DNA of 64,000 nt from Microplitis mediator (taxonomy: Eukaryota; Arthropoda; Insecta; Hymenoptera; Braconidae), in NCBI RefSeq assembly GCF_029852145.1, contig NC_079971.1, forward strand, positions 8,921,697 to 8,985,696. The letters are read 5' to 3'. The translations under genes were made by a program, and so were the position numbers. Positions 11,074-23,800 of this stretch are shown piece by piece (positions within the stretch are counted from its first letter, which is position 1; the number at the start of each line of letters is the position of its first letter). The notes under the pieces were generated by a model. That model ran no database searches. It saw only the letters and a program-made list of their open reading frames with translations, and was not told the origin of the DNA.

Positions 11074-11407
11074 CCCGATGAAAAAAGATTTTATACGATT
11101 GTATAGAATTATATATCAATTATATATGGACTATATATAATTGATATATGATCCGATTGTATACAATTTCTATACAAATTGTATACAATTCTATATAATT
11201 ATATACAATTCTATATATTGCAATTATATAGAATTGTGTATAAATATATAGAATTGTATAGAATTGTATAAAATTGTATATAATTATATAGACTTGTATA
11301 CAATTTGTATAGAATTATATACAATTTCTATACAGTTGTATACAATTGGATCGGGCCATTTTTTGTATATAATTTTATACAATTGTATAAAATCTTTTTT
11401 CATCTGG
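11074..11407. mobile_element. 334-bp MITE, CCCGATGAA ends, CT duplication, TTGTATACAATT array
   Basis: Left CCCGATGAAAAAAGATTTTA and right inverted TAAAATCTTTTTTCATCTGG, flanked by CT (11072-11073 and 11408-11409). The interior is nothing but variants of ATTGTATACAATT. The matching sequence near 52450-52500, read on the minus strand, is uninterrupted at this point, so it shows the unoccupied site. Confidence 0.85.
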
Positions 11408-11451
11408 CTTAAACATCCAAATCGATTCATTAGTTAAAAAGTTAGAACGAG

Positions 11452-11456
<5 letters not shown>

Positions 11457-11516
<60 letters not shown>
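11457..11516. repeat. (CA)n microsatellite
   Basis: About thirty uninterrupted CA dinucleotides within repeat family R. The same position in the 52 kb copy is TG/TCTG-rich, and in the 33.8 kb copy TACG-rich. Confidence 0.95.
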
Positions 11517-11520
<4 letters not shown>

Positions 11521-11721
11521 TAGCTTCCTAGGACCTCGAAACATCGACATCTGGTGAAATTTCGATTTTCGCAAATCGGGGTGAAAACAATAACTTCCCA
11601 ATTTTTCGAAAATTTACAATTTTCGTCGCGGGAAGTTAAAAAAAAATCATAACAAACAGATGTCTCATGTATTCTTATAGTCACTGAAGTAGGTCATTGT
11701 TTTTTTTCATCGATAAAAAAT

Positions 11722-11812
11722 TGTGGCGCGAGCTGGGCTTGATCTTGAGTTCTTTAGATTGAAAGTCTGGCGCATTAACCACTGCGCTGAGTGATGAACC
11801 CGGACTAGAAAA
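11722..11812 (-). mobile_element. tRNA-derived retroposon head (degenerate)
   Basis: On the minus strand, AGCGCAGTGGTTAATGCGCC resembles the D arm (box A), followed at normal spacing by a degraded box B (GATCAAGCCC). No cloverleaf with a usable anticodon can be drawn. Similar heads lie at 13235-13330 and 21420-21510. Confidence 0.45.
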
Positions 11813-11965
11813 TACGATTTGTGACGATTAATTAAAAATTTAATCGTCATTAATCGGCTCTAATAGTCATAATCGTCATGGTTTTTCACATTTAATCGTC
11901 TCTAATCGTCAAAAGACGATTTATTATTCTACGATTAATGACAATTAAAATTTTCAATCTTCATA
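11813..11965. repeat. Motif array (ATTAATGACGATTAAA)
   Basis: Words of the form AATCGTC / GACGATT repeated in both orientations. A longer relative lies at 38770-39035, where the left end reads CCCTGATTAAAC. This copy has no clean ends. Confidence 0.5.
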
Positions 11966-13140
11966 AATCATTTTTTATTAAGAACAATTATTATAAATTA
12001 AAGAATTAAATTCTCGGCAAGAAGGCCAGAATTAATTAAACAACTAAAATTAAATTAAAAAGTTTAATTTCTCGGCAAGAAGGCCAGAAATTTTAAATAA
12101 TAAATCTAGTTAATAAGAAAGTGCATATAGTAAATTAATCATTTTATTTAATAAGAATATTACACAAGTACTAAATCTAAAAGAGTGAAAGAAAAGTAAA
12201 AGTGCTGTGAATTAGTGATAAAAAGATAAATAAATATAAGTAATAAAATTTATCGGTAAAATGATGTCAGTCATAATTATAAAATAAAATTGTTGATGCG
12301 AAGTAGAGAGAGATAGCGTCAGTCGCGGGCGACAGTTTTCCAGTGTCAGTAAATTCTTTACTCAACAACTTGATATTTGAAAAACTGAAAGTACAAAATT
12401 ATAAAATAAATAACATTTCAGTCGTGGAATTTTAATTATAAAATTTAAAAATAAATAAAATCATAGTCGTGAAAAATTTTAAGTAAAAAGTTATAGAAAA
12501 AATAAAATTATGTTCGGGAAATAAATTACGAATTTATGAAGTGTGTGTGTGTAAGAATCAGTCCTGTGGACAAATAAATTGATAACGTGTGTGTGTGTGA
12601 GTGGGAAGAAAAATTTAAGTATTCCAAGTGAATATATTTTAATTTCGTTATGTTAAATAAATAAGATCCAGAAGATCGGGCAAGTTGCCGAAATTAACTT
12701 TATATAAAGTCCAGGGGATTAATTCGGTTTTAATTAAAAGATCAAGGGGATCAGGCCGGTGGCCAATAATTGTAAAGTCCAGGGGACTAAGTTTTCGTTT
12801 TTATAAAAGATCCAGGGGATCAGGCCGGTGGCCAATATAATAAAAGTCCAGGGGACTCGTTAAGTAATTAGTAAAAGTCCGGTGGACAGAATTTTGTTTA
12901 GTAATAAGTATTAAGAATAAAAGTCCGGTGGACGAATTTTGTATAAGTAATTATAAGTAAGAGTAAAGCCCGGTGGGCCAATTTGTTAATTACAAAATAA
13001 AAGTAAAATTATAGTGATATTAAATTGTGTGTCAAATAAATTTCATCCCTCAATCTCCTCACTCTTATAACTTTTAACGACCCTGAAATTCTCAAATAAC
13101 ATCTCCGGTTTTGGAAGACCAAGTCATAGCTTCCAGTGGC
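11966..13140 (+). mobile_element. Probable LTR-retrotransposon LTR/leader fragment
   Basis: Non-coding, purine-rich sequence with two copies of CTCGGCAAGAAGGCCAGAA (about 12012 and 12071). An array of short hairpins lies at 12665-12978. The segment ends near 13131-13140 in TGGCGCCC, which resembles a tRNA primer-binding site as used by LTR elements. No gag or pol follows, so only the leader remains. The identity is inferred. Confidence 0.4.
12665..12978 (+). repeat. Array of ten or more compensated mini-hairpins
   Basis: Eleven short stem-loops of 11-13 bases lie in 314 bp, separated by A/T-rich spacers. The stems differ but stay paired: GATCC/GATC (12665), GGCAA/TTGCC (12679), GTCC/GGAT (12709, one pair weak), GATC/GATC (12740), GGCC/GGCC (12754), GTCC/GGAC (12777), GATCC/GGATC (12809), GGCC/GGCC (12823), GTCC/GGAC (12846, 12877, 12923) and GCCC/GGGC (12968). 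The loops are AGG, GGT or similar. Confidence 0.75.
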
Positions 13141-13234
13141 GCCCTTATTAACATCATTTAATAAAAGGGCCAAACTTGGCAAGGTTGAGATAAACCCTGT
13201 TATAAAATATACTATTTACACTCACGCGATCGCA

Positions 13235-13330
13235 TACGTGGGTTAGCGCAGTGCATAGCATTAAAGACTTTGGATCGGAAGGATGCAGGTTCGAGCCCAG
13301 CAGTCATCGGGATTATTTCATCAGTAAAAA
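13235..13330 (+). mobile_element. tRNA-derived SINE-like element
   Basis: GGGTTAGCGCAGTGCATAGC is a box-A-like D arm; GGTTCGAGCCC 50 bases later is a good box B. It is followed by GGGATTATTTCATCA, and a closely similar tail follows the box B at 21473. The anticodon arm is not regular, so it is a retroposon head rather than a working tRNA gene. Confidence 0.55.
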
Positions 13331-14160
13331 TCATATATAATTTCTCTAAGTAACGCTTCTAATACAATAGATTACATTTCGGATCTAATTAAAGTTATTT
13401 TATTTTTTTTTTGCAATTTAATATTTTTTTTAATAGGGATCGCACGTTTGGGATTATGTAGGTCTTACCCAATTGGGAACCTATAGGGATTGCCCGATCG
13501 GGGCCCAAGTACGTTTTTGCGTTTCATCCCAATGTAGGGTCCCCATTGGGCAACCCGATTGTTTACTGGCCTAACAAACTTTTGAGCTCGAAGAGCTAAA
13601 AAATTGACAAGTAATAATGTTTCCGAGCTCCCTGAGCTCGAAAACTGCGGGAAGTTTTGGGACTGGCCCGCAGAGTCAGGCGGTTTTCAGATTTTTTTTT
13701 TTTTGGAGCGTTAGGAGATTGTGAAGAACTCGCTGAATTTTGAATTTGTTGGTCCAAAATTTTTATCTTGTATTCACGCTATATCCAAAAAGATATCCTT
13801 GAAATATTAAAACATTCCATGCAATAGTTTTCTTTAAAAAAATTCCTAAAAATTACCTTTTTGTTCAGGGGGTCACACTAGTGGTCCCCCTTAAGCTCAA
13901 GAAATATTCATAACAGGAGATACGAAATTCCACAAAAGTAGGATTTGCAGTACAATAATCATATCAAAAGTTGAATAAAATTTCATATATTTAAAAAAAA
14001 AATAATTAATATTATGAAATAATTATAAAAAATAATTAATGATTAAAAATAAAATGAGCGATTGAGGTGTGCACTTTTGGATTTTCCAACATTTTTTTTT
14101 TAGTTTGAATGTAATTGACATGCATATTCACAAATATCCTAAATCCCAACTTCATTATTT
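13331..14160. other. Unassigned AT-rich sequence with family R fragment
   Basis: No gene seen. At 13560-13680 there is a fragment of repeat family R (GAGCTCGAAAAC, GGGAAGTTTTGGG, GGCCCGCAGAGTCA), which recurs at 33200-33260, 45040-45080 and 49400-49460. Confidence 0.4.
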
Positions 14161-15084
14161 GAGTCATTATTTACAGATATTTTAAATGAGATTTTATGAA
14201 TGACTATATCCGCTCATGCATGATTATATATAATCATATATAATTATGTATAATAAGATCTGGTTAATTTTTGGATCTAATCATCTATAAGTGATTATAT
14301 ATAATTATTTATGATCCGAAAATCACTTTTTCCCGGGTTGTTATTTTGTTGACTTTGAATATGAATTGATAAAATATTGTTTTTATTCAAGTAGTCAATA
14401 ATGTAGCAGTACACAATGAAAAAAGATTTTGTCTAATCATATATGATTATATATGATCATATATGATTATATATAATCATACATGAAATTATATACAATC
14501 ATGCATGATTATATATGGGGTCATATATAATTATATATGACCCCATACATAATTAGATCTGATCATACCTGGCTGTTATAACCCCATATATAAGTCTATA
14601 TATGATCAGATCTGACTATATATAAGTCTATATATAGTTAGATCTGATCATACCTGGCTGTTATGACCCCATATATAATCATTTACAAGTCTATATATGA
14701 TGAGATCTGAGTATATATAAGCCTATACATAATTTGATCTGATCAGACATGACTGATATAAACTAATATGTAGTTATATATGTCAATGTACGATTAAATC
14801 TGATCAGACTTTATTGATATGAAACCTATCAATATTTAATTATGTATATAATTCCAATAAATATATATATATATTAAATAATATGACAATTTTTTAATAT
14901 CAAAGTTATTAAATTTTGATTTTGTCAACTATCAATCAAACTTAAATCCCCAGTACTTAAAAAATGTTGAAAGGTTTCGGCAGCAATTTAAAAGTATAAA
15001 GTATCAATTTGATTATTTGAGTTAAGTAATGCCATAAACTTCTCTTAATTATAAGTGTAGAATAGACTAGAGGATCAGACTACC

Positions 15085-15150
15085 ATCCATCGATAACCAA
15101 AGTTAAGCAGCATCGGCGTGGGACATTAATTGGACGGATGACCTCGTAGT
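15085..15150 (+). mobile_element. 5S rRNA-derived retroposon fragment
   Basis: CCATCGATAACCAAAGTTAAGCAGCATCGGCGTGG-like order (broken here for length) matches the 5S internal promoter region: AAGTTAAGC, then CATCGGCGTGG, then GGACGGATGACCTC. Many substitutions exclude a functional 5S gene. Confidence 0.6.
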
Positions 15151-15268
15151 AAAATAGTAGTCAACGGATAAGAATTTTTATTTTTTATTATTTAATTTTA
15201 ACCGATGTTTATATTGATGAAGACAATAAATCCTAATCAATTTACTCAATTAATAATTTACAGATTTT

Positions 15269-15418
15269 CTCTGATTAAAAAAGCGATTTAAAACGATTTG
15301 CAATGTTAAATGCCCATAAGAAGAGGGATTCAAAAGTATTCAAGGTATTCAAAAGCATTAAAAAGTATTTAAAATTTGTTATTTCGAATCGTTTTAAATC
15401 GCCTTTTTTTAATCAGGG
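15269..15418. mobile_element. 150-bp MITE, CTCTGATTAAA ends, TT duplication
   Basis: Inverted ends CTCTGATTAAAAAAGCGATT and AATCGCCTTTTTTTAATCAGGG, flanked by TT (15267-15268, 15419-15420). The interior 'CAATGTTAAATGCCCATAAG' is shared with the 150-bp copy inside copia at 61319-61468. It is nested in the TATATGATC-type composite. Confidence 0.85.
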
Positions 15419-15600
15419 TTCTAAATGAGATTCTAAAAATGATTATATTCGTTCATGCATGATTATATATAATCATATATAATCATGTATAAACATATCT
15501 GACTATATATAATTAGACCTGGTCAATTTTTGGATCTGATCATATATAGACGTTTATGCATGATCATATATGATTAGACAAAATCTTTTTCCATCGGGTA

Positions 15601-17325
15601 GTGAAATGTTATTTTTTCTTATATATTGTTATAGAATGTATAAATACGATTTATATAAAAATATCTCGTCTCGTCTCATTATTCTGTGTTTTCGATGATG
15701 CAATTACTGGTATGAAGCTCTGTGACGTTTTCTAAAGTCTTGTGGCCCCAATGGTGCCAGTATAGTATTGTGGTAAAGTGTGATATAGAGTAGGGAGCGG
15801 TAACACGTCGGATCGCATGTTTTCTGTCTACCTATACCTACACAAATGACATAAAATGCACATACTTTTATAGAAACGGCAAGAGGGATGAAATGTGGTG
15901 GACCGAGTGGCTCCCTCAAGCGGGCATGTTGTGTCAGTCGTGTCGTGTGCTGCGTTGCAGTGTGTCGTATTGTTATTATGGAGCGTCCATTATTTTACAT
16001 TTGGAGTCATATCACGTATTCTTAATCACTCCTCTGCATTATTATCGTGTTCTCAATTATACAAAGAATTTATCAAGATCTTATATATCATTTAATTAGT
16101 AACAAATAAAATAAAACTAGTGATACAAACCCGAAATACATACTTTGTGATATTAAGTTTAATCGATCTGTTTTTTGTGAGTTTCATTTCAACCAAAAAA
16201 AAAAAAGTAATAATAATAATTATAATAAAATCGTTAAAATTTTCGTTTGTTTGACGTGTTATTGGTTGAAGAATCGTTAAAACTAGTTTTTGAATTCATG
16301 ATTTTCAAATAGAACTTTGCCTATTAAATCAATCTTTTTTTTTTAGTGATTTTTTTAGATGAATTGATGTTTAAGTTTAAGTGAAAATTGCGCGCGCAGA
16401 TGTTCAGAAGGACCGCGTGGTGTTAAGAGTTTCGTTTCACGGTCGTTGTATGTGTCAAATTTGACATTTGAGAATAGATTATTTTTTATGATGGACTCTT
16501 ATAAATTTTATGTAATATAATATTTTATAATAAATTAATTGTTCAATAATTGGATCATTTACAAAAAAAAAAAAAAAAAAAATTTGTATCATTTCGTAAA
16601 AGGTATAAATTTGATTCTTTTTATTGATATGTACCAATAAATAGGAAAGAGAGTGAAAAAAAAAACTATAAGAAAGTGGACGGTGAAGAATGAAAGGAAA
16701 GTAGTGGAAAAACTACCCATACGATACTCATGACTATCAATAAATGTTTGTTTATGCGAACATAAAACGAGTAACAGCTTATTACATCAGTAAGCTAGTG
16801 AAAGAATTAAAGTTGAAACATAAAAACGGGAAGAGGAGCAAGTTTCATAAAAGAGACAACAAAAAGTGAGAAAGTAAAGAGCAACAAAGATCTCAAGGTC
16901 GTCGGGCTCACATAACGTGGCTTATTATTTTTTTCTACTAGTTTTTCTGTAACTTATAATTTATTAAGTATCACCCTGTGTTTTTTTATACTCAATATTT
17001 TTATCTCATATTTTTGTCTTGGGATAAACCTTTGTCTTCCAGCTGCAGGCTTATAATTTTCCATTCGATGTCAGATTTTGAATTGAATATCCTGCAATAA
17101 AATATACTTAGAATGCAATGAAATCATTTGTATATATACATGTAATCCATTGACGTGAACATAAATCTAGATATTTGCATTTTTATGTTATTTAATTTAT
17201 CAATGTTATTTTCAATTGAAATGAAAATACTCAAAATGTTTCATGGGGATAACTCGGAAGTTTTAGTGCAACAATTGCAATAAATTGAACTTAAGGAGCA
17301 GTTGGCATACTGGATAATTATTTGA
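15601..17325 (+). promoter_or_regulatory. 5' flank / probable untranslated leader of the SAM gene
   Basis: No coding region. The stretch 15890-16010 and 16385-16450 has higher GC and CG dinucleotides than its surroundings (for example GCGCGCGCAG), as promoter-proximal or 5' untranslated sequence often does. No TATA box or initiator can be assigned by eye. Overlapping short open frames near 15893-16099 lack support. Confidence 0.3.
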
Positions 17326-17835
17326 ATGCTTGGAGATATGACTATTGCAAGTAATATAGTTGTGGAGTGGCTACGTTCACTCCACCTTTGCCAATATTCT
17401 GAATCATTTATTGATAATGGTTATGATGATTTAGAAATATGTAAGCAAATTGGTGATCCAGATCTTGATGCTATCGGTGTGTTCAATCTAAGTCATCGAA
17501 TGCAGTTACTCCAGTCAGTAAAAACATTACGAGAAGAGGGTGCAGCGAGTGTCTATTTTACATTAGAAGAGACTAATGATTATATTTGTGATAGTGTAAG
17601 TTTGCGATCATCAAAAACGTCTTCTGAACCACCAGCAAGTGATAAAGAAATCCAGAGAGGTTCACCGACTGCTAGTTTATCTAGCGGTGGTCAGGAATTG
17701 GCTAAATTTACCGACGAATATGAAGAGGGTAAAGCTGAACTTGTTAGGATACCAAGGATGCAGCTGAAAATATTGCTACAGGAAAAATTAAGGCATGATG
17801 GTATTCGACTTGCGTGTCAACCTTATACAACACCG
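17326..17835 (+). CDS. SAM gene exon 1 (SAM domain)
   Basis: 170 codons with the whole SAM domain and the conserved block after it. TGA directly precedes the ATG. An alternative start four codons on (Met5) would also keep the domain. The donor is CCG/gtaagt, phase 0. Confidence 0.9.
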
Positions 17836-20800
17836 GTAAGTATCATTTGATCATTGTTGCGGTACTGCCCACTTCGAATGTAAATTGTCAACGAACATTA
17901 CATACAATAATCAATTTTTATCAAAATAGTCAATTCAAATCATACAATTTGCAATGTAAAATCAAACCTTGTGGAAAATACAGTTTGACAGAAAATTAAA
18001 TACTACACTTAGCAAGCTTCACATAATTCAAAGTTGCTAAAATTTGATATCCATGTAAAAAAAAATTAATTAAATTTCATATTTTGCTGTCGTCAGTGAA
18101 TCTTTGCAAATATTTATGCAAACAGAAATAAACAAAATTCAGAATTTTTTGTTAATATACACTTATCCAAAAAATGGAAGGAACAAAAAAATTTCAGAAA
18201 TTTTATATTGGTTTTTGAAAGGCTTTATTTTCGTAAAAAATGGTCGTATCGAAAAATTAACAAAAGCAATTTGAAGTTTGAAATCTCTAGTTTAAAGATC
18301 TACTTGTAAAAAATTTTTTGATTCACGGTTATTGCGTAATCATAAGAAATAGCTCGAGACCGAAAGTTTCTAAATTTTTTGGTTTTGTTGTCTGAGTCTA
18401 CACGGAGAGAAATGTCAAGTAAATATGCCTATGCAGAATAATAGTAATTATATTACTCTATAGTTTGTGTTCCGCCGCTCTTATGTGACTGCTTATACAA
18501 ACTATAGAGTAATGTAATAATTACTATGCTGCATAGGCATATTCACTTGACATTTCTTTCCGTGTACGGACCTGGAAAATTTATTTTAAGAAAGCTAATG
18601 CTTAGCTCGGTTAGAAAATTTATTCGGCTATAATTTTCTTTTATTGCTGTCTCTGTACGACAATTTGTAGGTCAGATATCGGTCTTCAAATGAAAAAGAA
18701 TGCTTGTGTCTTTGATGATCGATATCTCCGCAACTAATGGTTTCACAGTAATTTTAACGACATCTTTAGAAACTTGAATAAATTCCCCACAAGCTTTATT
18801 TTCGATTTTCGAAAAAAAAAAAATTTTTGCTATTGTTAATATCGATTTGAAAAACGTACAAAAAATTACTTTTTATGGTTTTTTAGTCAATCAATCGCTA
18901 CTTTACAAATATCGATAAAAAAATTAATGTTGCCATGTGATTTTACAGCTTAATGTACTCCTAAAAGCTCTGTAAATTTTCAAACTGATCCATTGATACG
19001 TTTGTCTGGATCGATTAATCAAAGTTTCTCAAAACAATTAAAGGAACAAGTTTTGCTCTATCGGTTGTATAATCATCATTTAAATAGAATAATAATTTTT
19101 TTTTAGCTTATTTTATATTTTTGATTCGACAAAATTTCACAAAATAAAAAGTTCTGATTTTCAGTAGATTTCATAAAAATCTAACTATTGTATTTGTCCT
19201 CATGATGGAATTTTCAAAAAATTTTGCTACCTCTAGACTCAGCTTGACGAGCTGAGTCAGGAAATACATTTGGTTCAAAAGTTTATATATGTATTTACAT
19301 ACACATATATATATATATATATATACAATATAACGCGCCGTTCTCCAACGATAGCCTCCGCAACTCTACACTGATCCTAATGAAACTCAGTATACTTATT
19401 CTATGGACGATTACCTTGGATGAGTTCGAAGATGAGCCAATTCGGTCAATAAGTTTAGAAGTTATGGTTAATTGAAATTTTGTAATATTTCCAAAAAAAA
19501 TGTGTTTACTCATTTAACTGGATGTAACTTTCCAACGGAAAGAGATAGCTTATTTTTGTTTGTTCTATGTGAAAGCTCGTTCGATTGCCTACAATTTTGA
19601 CTATAAAGCTCATTGATTTAACCATTTTTTCTAATAGATAAATGGTTTTGAACATTTACAAAATATTGTAAAAACTAATTTTATGCAGGTTTTTACTTTG
19701 ATTATAGCTACAATTTTAAACCGATCATCTTGAAACTTAGTACACGTATTTTGTGGGTGACTACCTTGTTCGAGTTTGAAAATGAGCTCAATCGGTTGTT
19801 TAGTTTAGAAGTTATAGCATTTCAAAATTTTCAAAATGTCCAAAATTCATATTTTTACTTTTTTTTTCTACAATATCTTTTAAATGTGATAACTTATTGT
19901 TTTTCTATAAAATTGATCTGAAAGCTCTTCAAATAAACTTTAATTTTCATGCCTATATATGTGCCTAGACCAATGAAATTAGTTATTTTACCATTTATTT
20001 AATGAAATTTTGCTATTGCATTAGTTCTCCTACTTCTTAGTAAATTCATGGAGCTACTTAAATTTATATTATTGCAGTGTGACACCTATAAAATTCAAAC
20101 ATCTCAATTCAGTGGGTATATACAATTTTGTTTTATCGACAGTGTATTAATGATATGATATATCAATAACAAGATTAACATCAGTTATGATGATAACATT
20201 CTTTATATCTACTCGTCGTTTGATATTCTAATAGGCTTTTTATTTCAAATATTAGTACTAATTTCAAGTATGACACCTTGATATATCACAATCAGATTTT
20301 AATCTTAGATTATTTCATTAGTGGATTTTATTGAAAGCAAATTATAGCCTTTGTTCTTATGGTGGAATTTTTGAGGAAGAAAACCATAATCTATCATAAT
20401 TCTTTGAATAGGATCCGAAATAGATAGTTTTAATATATGCATACCCAGTGAACACATGACCTTATTTTGACGTCATATGTAGGTCATAGCAATGCCACGG
20501 CATCTGATGTAAATTTGATGTCAATCTGACGTTCTACATGATTTTAATATGATGTAAAGCTTGTGACATCATATTGATGTAAGCATGACTCTTGTATGAC
20601 GTCATAGTTATGACTTATGTATTACGTACGTTTGACATAAAACCTACATCACATTGTTACGTAGTAATAAAGTCATTATCGTATATCATAATGACGTAAT
20701 TTTTAAATCATACATTTTTGTCAGTAGCAAAGTCACGGTTATACGTAATATGGATGTCACTCTTAAATCATATCTTTACATCAGTGACAGGTCAGTATTT

Positions 20801-23800
20801 TACGCAATGCTGATGTAATTTCCGAGTCATAGTTTTTTATCATCGATTTATTGAAATAAAACAATCATAGAATGAATTTTCAAATATGTGTCAATGTGTA
20901 AAAATAACAACTAAACGTCGAACATTTTCGGGGTCAAAGTAATCGATACACTCGATAATAGATTATTCAGACGTTTTAGATTAAAACATTAGCGTGAGCA
21001 TAAAAAAATTAACTTTATTTTTTTAAATGATATATATCGAAAATATCATTAAGGATGACAAAGAAAATGTAACGACAGTTTGAACTCTTTTGATATTATG
21101 ATTCTAAAGTTTAAGTATCACAATTTTTCAATCGATTAAATTTCATACGATTTTGTGGAATTATTTAATGTTTCGCAAAATTTTATATAAGATTTTTTAA
21201 ATTTCACATCACAACAAAAAATTAAAAAATTTGATGAAACTTAATGAAATTTTATACAATTATCATCGAGGCCCACAAATATTGTTTCTATAAAATTTCA
21301 TATAAGTTCATGGAGTATTTTTAAATTTTGTAAAAATCCATCACGAAAACTTATGAACTCTGTCTTTTCCGGCATTTCACTCTAAATACATCAATTAAGC
21401 ACGAGATTTGAACTCTCGTGATGTGGACCAGTGAGCAACGTTCAGGACTACCAGCCAAGAGTAGCCGTGTTCGAACCCAGGAGATGCCCAGGATTTTTTC
21501 ATCATTTAACGTTATTTAATCTTGTTTCAGAATTCACAATGCGTTCGCGCGGTAATAATCAAATAAAAAATTCGGTATTTCATTTTTTTTTTTTTTTTTT
21601 TTTTTTCAAAAATATATTTTCCGAATTGATAATTTTGACATCACCTATATGTCATATTGACGTCATAAAATGTCACACAGACATCACATTCACGTCATGT
21701 ATACGTCATTAGTTTTACATCATAATCTTACGTAAAAAAGTGGGAAATAATGAGTCACACCTGACTCATTCGTGACTTATATCTTACGTAAATGATGACT
21801 TAGCGTAACGTCACTCTGACGTCAAATTTATGTCAATGTGTTTACTGGGTAGGTATCTTTAAACAACGTCAAATCAAAACATATATTGCATAATTATCAA
21901 AAATTCTTCTGAAGCTCATTTAGTTAGCTTCAATTTTTGGCATTATACTTATAATTTTTTGATTTTTTTTTTGTTTTATCATCTTGCAAATTTTTAAGAA
22001 AATGTCAAAAAAAATTTTATTTTGTTATTAACTTTTATTTGAAAGGAGAAAATAGTCAAATAATGAGAAATCTACTTCCATTTCGGCTGCCGAATGGCCT
22101 TTTTTTTTTATTTTAGAATTTCAAAAAAAATTTTTTTTTTTTTTCTTTACTTTACATTCGCTGAGAAGTAATCCAAAACTATGAGTATAATTGAAAAAAA
22201 TCATCTTCCTACTCAAAATATACAAATACTCAAACGAAAAAATACAGGGAAGATATATAGATATTTAAATTTAAAATAGTAAAAATTGCCGTCTCTAATT
22301 GTATGCTTTATTTGCTTGGTAATACGATATTTTTCAACTGACTGTATCGAAAATTAAAACTCACCCTATAAATATTATAGTTCGAAACAGTAAAAATCGT
22401 CAAGTCAATATATTAGGTGTACAAAAAAGTTCTACCCGTTTTTTGCCAAAAAACACATTGAAAAATTTTAAATAAAATACAAATCTTAATCAAAATAATC
22501 ATCATCAGCATCTACTATCCTTCGCCGACGCTCAGGCAACTGATGAATCCCCCGGCGATAAAAGGCTCGATCTTTTGACCTGATATGCAAAGAATCCTTA
22601 TCTCAGGTTAATTAAATTTTTAATTATTAATTAAGAACTTTTATGTAATATTAAATTTATCTATTTAATAAGTTATTGAAGAATGACAAGGAATAAAAAA
22701 TCTTGATGATTTGATTTTAGTAAAGTGGGATAAATTCGCCGCATGCACAGAAAATTCGGAATAAAAATGAAATAAATTTTACGAAAGACGACAATAGAAA
22801 ATTTTAACTCAACAGAATTGACGCCGCGTGTTTGACAAACTTATAATAATTTTTTCAGATGATTTATGTTGACCTGACCGAGATGTCTTGCTATTTCACA
22901 CTTTTCTGGAAACCGGATCAGCAACGTTCTTTGAAATCTCTCGTAGTTGGACTCTAAGAAAACTTGATTTTTTTTTTTATAAAACTCTTTCTAAGGCGTT
23001 TGCCTGACTTAAGTACTTAAATTAATTTTTTAGAAAAGTTGAGCGACCACTCAGTCCAGCCGGTAGGTTAAGATTAATTATTTAGTTGTGTCTGGCGACG
23101 AGGTGCCCTCAGCCCGCCCTCTACCTTTCCTACTTGCCGAAGGCCAGAATACCTTGTCAGTGACCTCAGCTACTTGGAATATGTCAATTGACGTCATAAA
23201 AAAATTGTTCTTCCTATACTGGATACTGATAAGACTTGTTACCAAGTGATATCGAGCTAGGAATGGCGATTATATACGAGTTATCACTCGTTCCCACTTG
23301 CTGAAGGTCAGAACATAATTAGAATAGATCAGAATAATGTATTCCTACATTATAGACTATTAGACTTTTTGTTGTGCGTCAATAAACTAAGCAGAGTTAT
23401 ACTGTATGTCCTATTAATATTCTTTTTAGTGTGAGGTGTAAGTAGTTATATTATCTTATAAAAGTACTTACTAAAGCTTATAGGGTAATGGTTGACAATA
23501 ACTTTAGTTTCTCAGAAAACGTACACAATTTTTTTTTGCTGTCTGACTCTTATAGACTTTATCTACTTCAGCTGCTAGTTTCAGTTACATTACCGTTGCG
23601 CAGACTAATTGAATTAGAATCATCGCAAGGGCAGGTGTTCAATTACAAAAAAAGGTGCGAAATTTAATTTTTGCTGACCAGGCAGTCGAGCACCAGGTCA
23701 CCCCGTCACACTGAACAATAAATTATTATCTAATCTGATCTAATCCCCGTGGTATCTGGTTAGCAAATTCTTGGCTTCCTCGAGCATCGCACCGAGGCCT

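Larger units (their letters stand above)
10660..11640 (+). repeat. Dispersed repeat family R, copy with MITE and CA run
   Basis: Two roughly 150-bp units (10670-10810, 10815-10960) with GATATCTC, ACCGATT, AATCGACGCGTTTTAT and AGAGCTGA phrases, then TGATCAAATGATCTGAAA. The family's terminal segment includes GCTTCCTAGGACCTC and ends in CGGGAAGTTAA near 11637. A MITE interrupts it at 11074-11407 and a (CA)n tract lies at 11457-11516. Confidence 0.65.
14160..15600. repeat. Composite of TATATGATCATATA motif elements
   Basis: Dense ATATATGATTATATA / TATATGATCAGATCTG words. GAAAAAAGATTTTGTCTAATC at about 14420 returns inverted at 15570-15596 (GATTAGACAAAATC, then CTTTTTCCATCGG), so at least part of it is an inverted-repeat element of about 1.18 kb. 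It encloses a 5S-like segment and a nested 150-bp MITE. Confidence 0.55.

Noticed and set aside
15893..16099. Overlapping 66-71 codon frames on both strands upstream of the SAM gene
   Set aside because: Mutually overlapping, low-complexity hydrophobic translations without motif; more likely leader or promoter sequence.
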